A stretch of DNA of 10,476 nucleotides, taken from assembly GCA_003648455.1 (NCBI GenBank), contig QMPG01000084.1, positions 1 through 10,476 on the forward strand, in the 5' to 3' direction. Source of the stretch: Bacteroidota bacterium. Its GTDB lineage: Bacteria; Bacteroidota; Bacteroidia; Bacteroidales; B39-G9. Below the pieces are notes generated by a model. The model searched no databases, was not told where the DNA came from, and saw only the letters and a program-made list of their open reading frames with translations. The position numbers and the translations under genes were made by a program. This document shows, in pieces, positions 1-7,389 of this stretch; positions within the stretch are counted from its first letter, which is position 1, and every line of letters begins with the position of its first letter.

Positions 1-609
1 AATTAAGGATGTTTCACCGTTACAAATCAGTGTATCATTAGTAAAAGCAGTGCCTCCAACTGGTGGTTGATTAATTTTTATTGTTACAACATTTGAATAA
101 TTCTGACATCCATTTTCAGGATTTGTTAGCAATGCTCTAAAATGTTTTGTAAAAGTTAAATCAGGACTTGTATAAGTATCTGTGTTTGCTCCACTCCCAT
201 CAATAACATCAACATAAGTATCATCTGTTGTAGGTGATAATTGCTGCCATTGAATATTGCCTGAATAACTTGTAAGAGTAATAACAGTTGAACCATGAGA
301 ACAAAAAACATCTGTTGTTGCATTTGCAGTGCCTCCAATAGGAGCTAATAAAACATTAACAGTATCAATTGTTGAATAAACCGTTTCATAACCTGTTTGA
401 GACAAAGCAGCACGATAATAAGTAGTATCAAATAATTCGGGAGTTGTGTAAGTTTTCGAATTTGCACCGCTACCTCCTGTAACATTTACGTAAGTTCCAC
501 TATATGAATCTGATTGTTGCCACTGTATATTACCGGTGTAATCAGACAATGTAATGCTTGTGCTAGACCCTTGACAAATTGCACCGCTATTGGTTTGTGC
601 TGTACCTCC
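1..609 (-). repeat. Tandem Ig/SprB-like modules of about 92 residues at the visible C-terminal end of the C11 peptidase
   Basis: Within the peptidase gene, three units begin with the same GGTA motif, at residues 657, 748 and 841, so spacing is 91 and 93 residues. The third unit is cut by the window edge. Each full unit carries a short Cys-containing strand (AICQGSS, VFCSHGS), then a D/SYTGNIQWQQ or SYSGNIQWQQ strand, a GSGAN turn, and a Y-T/S-P strand followed by YYRA or HFRA. They resemble the extracellular Ig-like or SprB-type stalk modules common in Bacteroidota surface proteins. They probably act as spacers or adhesive units rather than catalytic parts. The number of copies beyond the edge is unknown. 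Confidence 0.8.
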
Positions 610-2577
610 CTCAGGATTTTGAGGCTGTGGGTTTTGATAGTTAACTAAATACTCATCCCAATTAGTTTGGCTGAATATTAAAGAATCCATATAAAGTGAT
701 TTGGAACTTCCCTCACTATCAAAATACTCAGTCATCCACACTTTTAAACCTGTAGCACCTGCATTACCAATATGACCTTCGGCAATAACTGCAGTACTAA
801 TAGCATTGAGAACATCCTGAGCAGCATCTTTTAAACCCTGAGGCAAGCTTGCGGTATTTTTAATATTTAAAGCAAAATCACCTAAATCTTTATGAGTTGT
901 ATTATATGATGAGTTCCATGCATTATCACGAGCACTTTTTATTTGAGTTTTATATTCGTATAAATTATTAATAAGTTGCGTTGAAAATACGTTTACAGCA
1001 GGTATTAAATCACTTTCTAATGCAGATGTTGATGTAGCAGCTTGTGTTACATCAGAAGAGTATGAAGTTATATATGCATCTACAATATTAGTTGCAAGTT
1101 GAGATGCAGATAAATTTGGATTAGAATTTAATTCGGTAAAACCATTTTCATAATCCCAACCATCGCCGGGCTCAGTTTTTTCAGATGCAATTACATAATC
1201 AGTATATTCTTTTAATTGATAAACTGTTTCAATTTGTCCGAGTAAGCAAACATCAAAACCTACAACATCAATTTTTCGACCTATTGAAGAAGTGAATTCA
1301 TTAAGAGCATTATCCATCTCCCAAAGTTTCATATCACCAACGCAACCTTTAGCTATGTCTTTTGTCTGCTGACTTTTAAATATCCCGCTTCCATGATCCC
1401 AAACTGTTAACCCGTAATGATGTGCAGGGTAATGTTCTTTTGTCCATATCATAAAATCACGAAGAGTGTGCCAGTCATTCATGTTAGGATTTTTTCCCAA
1501 CTCATCGCTAACTATCTGTGAGACAATAGTACTATTATCCCCATTTGGGTCTTTCTCAACATAATAAATTCCATCTTTACTATCATTATCAGAATCGTAT
1601 AACAGAATATAATTGACATAACCGTCAACAGAACCATTTACTTCCCATTCATTAATATCTTCTGCACCATCAAGCCCGGTTCCGTCTTCATATAGATAAA
1701 GCATATAAGTCCAATCAACAACAGCTGGTACTCCTCCTTTCATAGTTACTTTAAAATCAAAAGGATTTTCATCGTTATCATTATTATCAAACTGAATTGT
1801 TGTAATTTTTTCACCCTCGCTTGTTGGTTGAAAACGAAGAACAAATTCAGTGCTGTTATTTGGTGATAAAGTTGAAGCAGGTTGCTGAGTAATACTATAT
1901 TGATCGGAATTTTCACTTACAGTGCCAATTGTTAAATCAATATTCCCCCTGTTATATATTGTAAACGTAATATCTTTATAAGAACCAAGACTTGTATAAC
2001 CGGAAATACTTACAGTATCGGAAACATTAATATCGGTTGAGCCATTTTTAACTTGAATCTCCGGCTCTGTATTATCTGTAATATTTATTGTATAATCTTC
2101 AACTTCGCCATAAGTTGTAGTCCCACAAGGCGACAATGTTGAAGTATATACTACTCTAACTCTCATTCTTACATTAGCAGTAACTGCATCGGTTGGAATA
2201 TGAATTGTTGCTGTTCCTAATCCTCCTGAATACGATATAGAAACTGTTTCACCGGCATCTTCAAAGTCATTATCATTATTCCAATCAATCCAACAACCAA
2301 TTTTATCCCCTGAGTAATTATTCCCATTTGTAATTTCAATAGGATAATAAGCTCCTTTATTCACATCAGTTGATAAAGAGGTATAATCGTGATATCCTGA
2401 TGCATCATATGATGATGTATTATCAATAGTACTAATTGTTACATTACTAATATATTCGTCACCACCACCCGAACCAGTACAATATGATTGTGAATATGCT
2501 ATTTGGGAATTTGAAAATACAAATATTGTAAGCAATATAATGAATCTAAATTCAACTAATTTTAATATATTTGACAT
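1..2577 (-). CDS. Secreted clostripain-family (C11) cysteine peptidase with GEVED, HYDIN-like and tandem C-terminal modules, 3' partial
   Basis: The reading frame is open from ATG at 2577 to the window edge (859 codons); the C-terminus lies outside. Residues 1-30 form a signal peptide (hydrophobic FIILLTIFVF, then a likely cleavage near AYSQS). Residues about 70-165 resemble the GEVED domain, with an acidic IDWNNDNDFEDAGE loop and the signature GEVEDY at 157-162. Residues about 170-285 look like an ASPM/HYDIN-type (choice-of-anchor D) beta-sandwich. The peptidase domain runs from about W289 (DWTYMLYLYEDG) to about 640. It shows the catalytic histidine in LTVWDHGSG (His395) and the nucleophile in VVGFDVCLLG (Cys444), 49 residues apart, as expected for family C11. 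Family members cleave after Lys or Arg; specificity here is not determinable. From residue 657, beta-rich modules begin. The start follows the upstream gene's stop by 12 bases, so co-transcription is likely. A T9SS sorting tail beyond the edge is an inference. Confidence 0.88.
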   Translation of the reverse strand, partial: MSNILKLVEFRFIILLTIFVFSNSQIAYSQSYCTGSGGGDEYISNVTISTIDNTSSYDASGYHDYTSLSTDVNKGAYYPIEITNGNNYSGDKIGCWIDWNNDNDFEDAGETVSISYSGGLGTATIHIPTDAVTANVRMRVRVVYTSTLSPCGTTTYGEVEDYTINITDNTEPEIQVKNGSTDINVSDTVSISGYTSLGSYKDITFTIYNRGNIDLTIGTVSENSDQYSITQQPASTLSPNNSTEFVLRFQPTSEGEKITTIQFDNNDNDENPFDFKVTMKGGVPAVVDWTYMLYLYEDGTGLDGAEDINEWEVNGSVDGYVNYILLYDSDNDSKDGIYYVEKDPNGDNSTIVSQIVSDELGKNPNMNDWHTLRDFMIWTKEHYPAHHYGLTVWDHGSGIFKSQQTKDIAKGCVGDMKLWEMDNALNEFTSSIGRKIDVVGFDVCLLGQIETVYQLKEYTDYVIASEKTEPGDGWDYENGFTELNSNPNLSASQLATNIVDAYITSYSSDVTQAATSTSALESDLIPAVNVFSTQLINNLYEYKTQIKSARDNAWNSSYNTTHKDLGDFALNIKNTASLPQGLKDAAQDVLNAISTAVIAEGHIGNAGATGLKVWMTEYFDSEGSSKSLYMDSLIFSQTNWDEYLVNYQNPQPQNPEGGTAQTNSGAICQGSSTSITLSDYTGNIQWQQSDSYSGTYVNVTGGSGANSKTYTTPELFDTTYYRAALSQTGYETVYSTIDTVNVLLAPIGGTANATTDVFCSHGSTVITLTSYSGNIQWQQLSPTTDDTYVDVIDGSGANTDTYTSPDLTFTKHFRALLTNPENGCQNYSNVVTIKINQPPVGGTAFTNDTLICNGETSLI

Positions 2578-2589
2578 ACTGTTTGTTTC

Positions 2590-5500
2590 TTATTTTAATA
2601 ATATATTTTTATTGATAACTCTTTTAGGTGACACAATTTTTAATTGATAAATACCTGACTTCAAATATTTTAATTTAATTTTTTCAATTATTTTTTCAGA
2701 CCTCTTATAAATCTTTTTTGTATAAACTTTTTGACCTGAGATATTATAAATATATACAAAGATATTACCTAAATCAGATGAATCAAATTCTAAATTGAAA
2801 GAACCATTACTTGGATTTGGATAAATATTTACAATGTTTCCATTATCTGCAAAATTATTTATTCCTGTATTATTAATGTTTTTTGTTATTGAATCGGTAT
2901 TACAAAAATTATATACAACATATAACACATTATAATTCCCAAGGTTTTCGTAATCGTGATAAGGATTAAGTTCTTTACTGTAAGTTGAGTCTCCAAAGTC
3001 CCAAAAACAAGAATCGGCATAAGCCGACAAATCAGTAAAATACACTCTATTACCATCAATTGAATAATCAAAATCAGCTATTGCATTTTTTATTATTAAA
3101 TAAACCGTGTCGGTAACTACGCTTCCACACTCATTGTTAATTTTGCAGTAATAGTAGCCTTCGATAGAATCTGATATATTATTAAGAGAATAAACGCTAT
3201 TTGTTGCATTCATAATTTCAGTATTGTCTTTCATCCATTGATAATTAAGATCTAAACCGGAAGCTTCTACAAAAAATAATTCATTATTACCATTGCAAGC
3301 ATTAATGTCTTGAGGCTGTTTACTAATAATCGGAATTGAAGTTACATTTACTGTTATATCTCGTGTTAACGAGCATTCATTGGAAGTTCCGGTAACTGAG
3401 TATGTTGTTGTATTGTTTGGACTTACTTCAACAGAATCGCCTGTTCCCAATGAATTAGACCAAATATAACTATCAGCACCTGAAACAGTAAGTTTTGAAA
3501 TTTCACCCGAACCACATAAAGTTGAAGGAGATGCAGTAACAATAACATCAGGTAATGAATTAACAATTAATTGTGCTGTATCTGAATAAACGCTATCTGT
3601 TCTATTATAAACAGTACAGGAATAAAAAGCAGCATCGTCTACTGATAAGTTATCAATTTTATAAGAATCGCTTGTAGCGCCATCAATATAACTCCCATTC
3701 TTTTTCCATTGATATTTCACGCATTGTCCGGTAGCAAATGTTTTAAATGTTACAGATTCATTTTCACATTTTGTTTTACTCACCGGTTGAATTGTAATAA
3801 CAGGTAATGCACATACTTCAACATATTCTTTTTTGGCATTTGCGAAAGCAACTATACTATCCTCAATTGTTAACACAACATTTTTTAATCCCTCTGAAGA
3901 ATACACAACACTATGAGGTCCTTTGGTATTTGCAGTTAATGGAGTTGCATTTTCACCAAAATTCCAATTATAAGAAATTATGTCTCCTGTTGAATTATCT
4001 GTAAAAATTACGGTGCTATCAACTGATATTTGAGTAGAATCTACAAAAAAATCAGGATTTACTCCATTTGCTGAAATGCAAAACATAACACTATCGTGAG
4101 ATTGGAAACTTCCTCCTTGAATTATTGTGTCATTTAATGATGAGTTGACTAATTCAAATTTTCCATTCCCATTAGAGCAACAAATACCATCGTTATTACT
4201 ATCATAAATATTAAATTGAAAACACCCCTGAGGCAAACAAAATTGCTCATTAATATTGTAAACAGAATCATCAGTAAATAGACCTCCCGAATATAAAACA
4301 GTTCCTGTTGTGTCTGAAATATCCCAAGTAGTTTGTGAAGCTAAACTATCGGTAATTATTGTTAATGCAACAACATTGCTGTAATAAACATTAAATGAAC
4401 TAGTTAACTTATTATTTGCTAAATTCTGTTCAATTTCTCCATCCGGTAATGATAGATATACAGTTATTATGTGGTTTCCAACAATTGCAGATGTATCCGA
4501 AAAACTAACAGTAGCTGTTTGATGTGTCTCAAGATTTACTCCAAATGTTTTAGTTATTAGGTTGCCGGCATCAATTCTGTAGCTTACAATCACACTGTCA
4601 ATTGTTTTAGAACCTTTGTTTTTAACATAAACAGTAGGACTAAAGGTTTCGTTTACACAATAGCTGTTGTTTACAGGATTTTTAATGCTAAGAATTTGAA
4701 CATCGAGAGAATCTATTACTTCTTCAGAATATAAATCAGATTCCCATAAACCTCTTCCGTAAGTTGCAGCCCTAAGAGCGCTATTTGAAGGATTAAGATC
4801 ATCATAATAAATTTCTAAATCGGTAACTCTTGCAGAAGCCGGAAAACCATTGCTTAGATAAACCCATTCATCCATAAAAGCATTTTTGTAAAACACACCA
4901 ATATCAGTACCGACATATAAGCCTTTTTCTGAATTCTTATCAGAAATCAAACTATTAAAACTCACTTGTGGCAAATTCCCAGTTATATCAGTCCAAGAAT
5001 CACCTTGATTTTCTGACATATAAATTTTATGACTTGCAAATGTTGCATAAACAATGTTTTCGTTATTTGGATCAGCTTCAATATCTGTAATTAACGAAGA
5101 TGGAGTATTGCTGAGTCTCTTCCATTCAGGAGTAGTTGAATTAACATTAGTACTTCTAAATATTCTATTATCAGTTCTCGAATAATATAAAATGTTTGTA
5201 TTTACCGGTGATTGCTCAACAACTTTAATCTTACTATGAGCAGAATTTGTGTTTGCAGAAGAAATATTTTTCCAACTAACTGAATACGATTTTACATTTT
5301 TACTTCTCCAAATATTTTCATAGCCGATAAACATAGTATTAGGATCTGTTTCATGCAGAATAAATGGAGTAACCCAATCTCCTTCTTCATTAATTCCAAG
5401 AATCCCATTACCTGCAATAGAGTGGAAATAAGTTCCATTTGTAGTTTGCTTAATACTTCCGTAATATAACTCACCATATCTACAATCAGAATCTGAGTAA

Positions 5501-7044
5501 TCAACCAAACAATCCATTCCGTCGCCACCAATTACAGATTTCCATACACCATTTTCGTAAACAGAAGTACCATTATCTTGATATCCGTTCATAACAATGT
5601 CTTTCACTGTAGCACTTTGTCCTATTTTATAAATTTGAGAGATAGCAAGACCATTTGAAATATCATTCCACGTATAGCCTCCATTATCTGTATAATAAAC
5701 TCCCCCATCGTTACCATCATAGAGATAATTATTAAGAGCTGAGAATTCCAAAACATGATGATCGGCATGCACTGCAGGAGCATGGCTACCAACCCAATGA
5801 GAATTTATTTTCCATGTTTTTCCGGCATCGGTTGATTTAAAAACATTAACACCTCCAACATATAAAACATCTTGATTCTCAGGGTCAACAGCAAAACATA
5901 AATCATACCATGCCTGTCCTCCATCATCTGAACCATTCCACTGATATCCCATAATATTTGGAGTAGTTGATTGATTGGTAAAATTAAGTCCGCTATCGGT
6001 TGACAGATATAAACCCTTAAACGAACGTTGATTGGTTAATAAACAATAAACATAATTAGGATTTGCTTTACTCACTCCAATAACTGCTCTACCGGAAGGT
6101 AATAAGCCGGAAAAAATTCTTTTCCATTTTTCACCATTATCAGAAGAACGATAAAAACCTCCTGATTTTGTTGCATAGATAATATCTGTATCAAAAGGTT
6201 TAAAAGAAATATCTTTACAATTACCTGATGATTTTGATTTCCATGTTAAACCTGCATCAGTAGTTTTAAAAATACCTTTACTGCTTGCAGCAAACAAAAC
6301 ATTTGAATTATTGGGGTCCATAATTAATTTCCCAACTGTTACATCTCCCATACCGTTATTAGCCTGCGACCAAGTTCTTCCGGCATCTGTACTTTTCATC
6401 ACTCCTAGTCCGGGCGCATCGTTTCCATCTCTATCACCGGTTCCGATATAAATAATATTTGGATTTTTGTTATCAATAACAATTGCTGAAACTCCAAGTG
6501 TAGGCAAATTGTCGGTATAACTAATCCAAGACTTTCCATTATCATCACTTCGCCACAAACCTCCTGATGGAGAACCAACAAAAATAACATCTGGATTTGT
6601 TGGATGAAAAGCTACGGCATTAATTCTTCCTAGTCCTATTGGTTGCCCGCTATGAATTTGTGGAATGTTTTTTGGTCCTATAATACTCCAATTACCTTGA
6701 GGTGATTTATGCAAATTATTTTTCTTATATTTAACATATTCATTAAAAATTTTATTTGGCTCAGGGCGATTTCCTTTACTATCAACACGGGTTGACATAA
6801 AACTCTCCCAACGTTTAAAAGGTTTCCAACCACATCCTTTGGTTATTTCTCTATCTTTCCAATAAATATTAAATGCTCTTTGTACTACAAAGAAATTAAC
6901 ACTTGGGTCTTGCATCATGTCTATCCAATATGGATAGTTTGCAGTATCGTTTGATTGTTTAATATTATTTGTTGTTTGGGCAGAAATTCCTTTTCCACAA
7001 ATAATAAACATTAAAAGCATCAAAAAAGTAAAATTTTGTTTCAT
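2590..7044 (-). CDS. T9SS-exported Asp-box (VPS10-like) beta-propeller protein with CARDB, PKD and Ig-like domains
   Basis: This complete 1484-residue gene has a signal peptide (residues 1-22, ending GISAQ) and a Trp/Phe-rich segment at 37-97. From about 137 to 775 it carries repeated Asp-box motifs, for example GLWRSDDNGKSW (162-173), GVMKSTDAGRTW (214-225), GIFKTTDAGLTW (257-268), FKSTDAGKTW (402-411) and IYMSENQGDSW (674-684). That region closes with AATYGRGLWESDL (759-771), typical of VPS10/sortilin-like or GH74-like propellers. Next come a CARDB-like domain (about 780-890), a DSNNDGICC module (about 890-992), PKD (996-1078), Ig-like (1080-1163), a SprB-like unit (1164-1234), Ig-like (1235-1319), PKD with FWDFGDS (1320-1394), and a T9SS type A sorting domain (1404-1484). 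The protein should be exported by Sec, then crossed to the surface or medium by T9SS. No catalytic residues can be assigned; adhesion, polysaccharide or protein binding are all possible. It is the first gene of a probable two-gene operon. Confidence 0.93.
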   Translation of the reverse strand: MKQNFTFLMLLMFIICGKGISAQTTNNIKQSNDTANYPYWIDMMQDPSVNFFVVQRAFNIYWKDREITKGCGWKPFKRWESFMSTRVDSKGNRPEPNKIFNEYVKYKKNNLHKSPQGNWSIIGPKNIPQIHSGQPIGLGRINAVAFHPTNPDVIFVGSPSGGLWRSDDNGKSWISYTDNLPTLGVSAIVIDNKNPNIIYIGTGDRDGNDAPGLGVMKSTDAGRTWSQANNGMGDVTVGKLIMDPNNSNVLFAASSKGIFKTTDAGLTWKSKSSGNCKDISFKPFDTDIIYATKSGGFYRSSDNGEKWKRIFSGLLPSGRAVIGVSKANPNYVYCLLTNQRSFKGLYLSTDSGLNFTNQSTTPNIMGYQWNGSDDGGQAWYDLCFAVDPENQDVLYVGGVNVFKSTDAGKTWKINSHWVGSHAPAVHADHHVLEFSALNNYLYDGNDGGVYYTDNGGYTWNDISNGLAISQIYKIGQSATVKDIVMNGYQDNGTSVYENGVWKSVIGGDGMDCLVDYSDSDCRYGELYYGSIKQTTNGTYFHSIAGNGILGINEEGDWVTPFILHETDPNTMFIGYENIWRSKNVKSYSVSWKNISSANTNSAHSKIKVVEQSPVNTNILYYSRTDNRIFRSTNVNSTTPEWKRLSNTPSSLITDIEADPNNENIVYATFASHKIYMSENQGDSWTDITGNLPQVSFNSLISDKNSEKGLYVGTDIGVFYKNAFMDEWVYLSNGFPASARVTDLEIYYDDLNPSNSALRAATYGRGLWESDLYSEEVIDSLDVQILSIKNPVNNSYCVNETFSPTVYVKNKGSKTIDSVIVSYRIDAGNLITKTFGVNLETHQTATVSFSDTSAIVGNHIITVYLSLPDGEIEQNLANNKLTSSFNVYYSNVVALTIITDSLASQTTWDISDTTGTVLYSGGLFTDDSVYNINEQFCLPQGCFQFNIYDSNNDGICCSNGNGKFELVNSSLNDTIIQGGSFQSHDSVMFCISANGVNPDFFVDSTQISVDSTVIFTDNSTGDIISYNWNFGENATPLTANTKGPHSVVYSSEGLKNVVLTIEDSIVAFANAKKEYVEVCALPVITIQPVSKTKCENESVTFKTFATGQCVKYQWKKNGSYIDGATSDSYKIDNLSVDDAAFYSCTVYNRTDSVYSDTAQLIVNSLPDVIVTASPSTLCGSGEISKLTVSGADSYIWSNSLGTGDSVEVSPNNTTTYSVTGTSNECSLTRDITVNVTSIPIISKQPQDINACNGNNELFFVEASGLDLNYQWMKDNTEIMNATNSVYSLNNISDSIEGYYYCKINNECGSVVTDTVYLIIKNAIADFDYSIDGNRVYFTDLSAYADSCFWDFGDSTYSKELNPYHDYENLGNYNVLYVVYNFCNTDSITKNINNTGINNFADNGNIVNIYPNPSNGSFNLEFDSSDLGNIFVYIYNISGQKVYTKKIYKRSEKIIEKIKLKYLKSGIYQLKIVSPKRVINKNILLK
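2593..2835 (-). other. Type IX secretion type A C-terminal sorting domain (coding segment)
   Basis: The last 81 residues of the propeller protein match the type A sorting domain pattern. They contain IVNIYPNPSNGSFNLEF, then a YIYNISGQKVY strand, a basic KKIYKRSEK stretch, LKSGIYQLKI, and a final KNILLK strand. In characterised T9SS cargo this domain directs passage through the outer membrane and is usually removed by the PorU-type sortase, with the protein released or linked to A-LPS. Its presence shows that the host has, or recently had, a type IX system. Confidence 0.95.
4720..6636 (-). repeat. Asp-box beta-propeller repeat region
   Basis: At least eight S/T-x-D/N-x-G-x-x-W/F Asp-box hairpins lie within residues 137-775 of the large exported protein. 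Each follows an NPNIIYIGT- or DPNNSNVLFAAS-like strand, which is the usual repeat grammar (a DP/NP turn, a (V/I)(I/L)Y/F strand, then an Asp-box). Seven fall between residues 160 and 460; the spacing is then interrupted at 460-670, where the motifs are degenerate (WRSKNVKSYSVSW at 579-591, FRSTN at 629-633), before another clear one at 674-684. The length of about 640 residues fits either one ten-bladed VPS10-type propeller with insertions or two seven-bladed propellers; the sequence alone does not decide. Confidence 0.85.
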
Positions 7045-7104
7045 AATAAATTGGTAAATAATTTATTGGGGATTTAAAATAATGAAAATTAGAAGTTTAA
7101 TTTT

Positions 7105-7123
7105 ATAGTTTTGACAAAACTAT
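7105..7123. promoter_or_regulatory. Perfect 19-base palindrome overlapping opposing -7-like motifs; candidate operator/promoter
   Basis: ATAGTTTTG-A-CAAAACTAT has nine-base arms that are exact reverse complements around a single central base. Each arm contains TAGTTTTG, matching the Bacteroidetes -7 consensus TAnnTTTG: on the plus strand at 7106-7113 and on the minus strand at 7122-7115. With a one-base centre it is a poor RNA hairpin, so a dimeric regulator site or back-to-back promoter elements are more plausible. For the leftward operon it would give a leader of about 65 bases; for gldA the leader would be about 270 bases. The missing -33 elements limit confidence. Confidence 0.4.
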
Positions 7124-7363
7124 CTAAAAAATTAATTAAAGAAAAAATTATATACAAAAATAAATCGATTTTGTTTTAAATAAGCTGTAAAAAACTACAA
7201 ATCAATTACTTATAAATTTCAATGTAAATAACACGGTTAACTTTCAATATATTAAATGATTAATAAAAATCATTAATCTTATGATAAAATATATTTTTTT
7301 TAGAAAAAAATAATAAAATAATTCAAAATTCGTTAGAAAAAAAAATACAAAAAAATAATAAAT

Positions 7364-7379
7364 TTAATTAATTAATTAA
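7364..7379 (+). repeat. (TTAA)4 tetranucleotide tract just upstream of gldA
   Basis: Four exact TTAA units end 10 bases before the gldA ATG, in the position where a ribosome binding site would be. There is no Shine-Dalgarno sequence; Bacteroidota often start translation from A/T-rich unstructured leaders, and this tract may simply serve that. Its copy number could in principle vary by slippage, but four units are short for that. Confidence 0.7.
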
Positions 7380-7389
7380 CAATTAGATT

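Larger units (their letters stand above)
7045..7389. other. Divergent AT-rich intergenic region between the exported-protein operon and the gld operon
   Basis: These 345 bases separate two divergently transcribed gene groups and contain no credible coding sequence. The composition is extremely A/T-rich, with runs of 9 and 7 A near 7337-7355. Promoters for both directions must lie here unless the operons are read from further away. Supportable signals are the palindrome at 7105-7123, a second minus-strand -7-like match TATTTTTG (7162 to 7155), and the (TTAA)4 tract at 7364-7379. No well-spaced -33 TTTG element accompanies any of the -7 matches, so no promoter can be placed firmly. No RNA gene or terminator is evident. 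Confidence 0.75.

Noticed and set aside
156..338. Short minus-strand ORF of 60 codons
   Set aside because: It lies in another frame of the peptidase gene, is rich in Met/Leu/Gln from A/T codons, and has no family-like features.
2886..3071. Short ORFs overlapping the propeller gene (also at 3807-4004 plus, 5292-5531 minus and 6405-6590 minus)
   Set aside because: They are out-of-frame shadows inside a 1484-codon gene with convincing domain content.
4720..6636. Sialidase function for the Asp-box region
   Set aside because: Asp-boxes occur in many propellers; I see no FRIP motif or convincing arginine triad, so a sialidase call is not supported.
7255..7278. Inverted repeats AATGATT/AATCATT and GATTAAT/ATTAATC
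   Set aside because: Stems are only 7 bases, nearly all A/T, and mutually exclusive; expected by chance in such A/T-rich DNA, and without a U-tract that would make a terminator.
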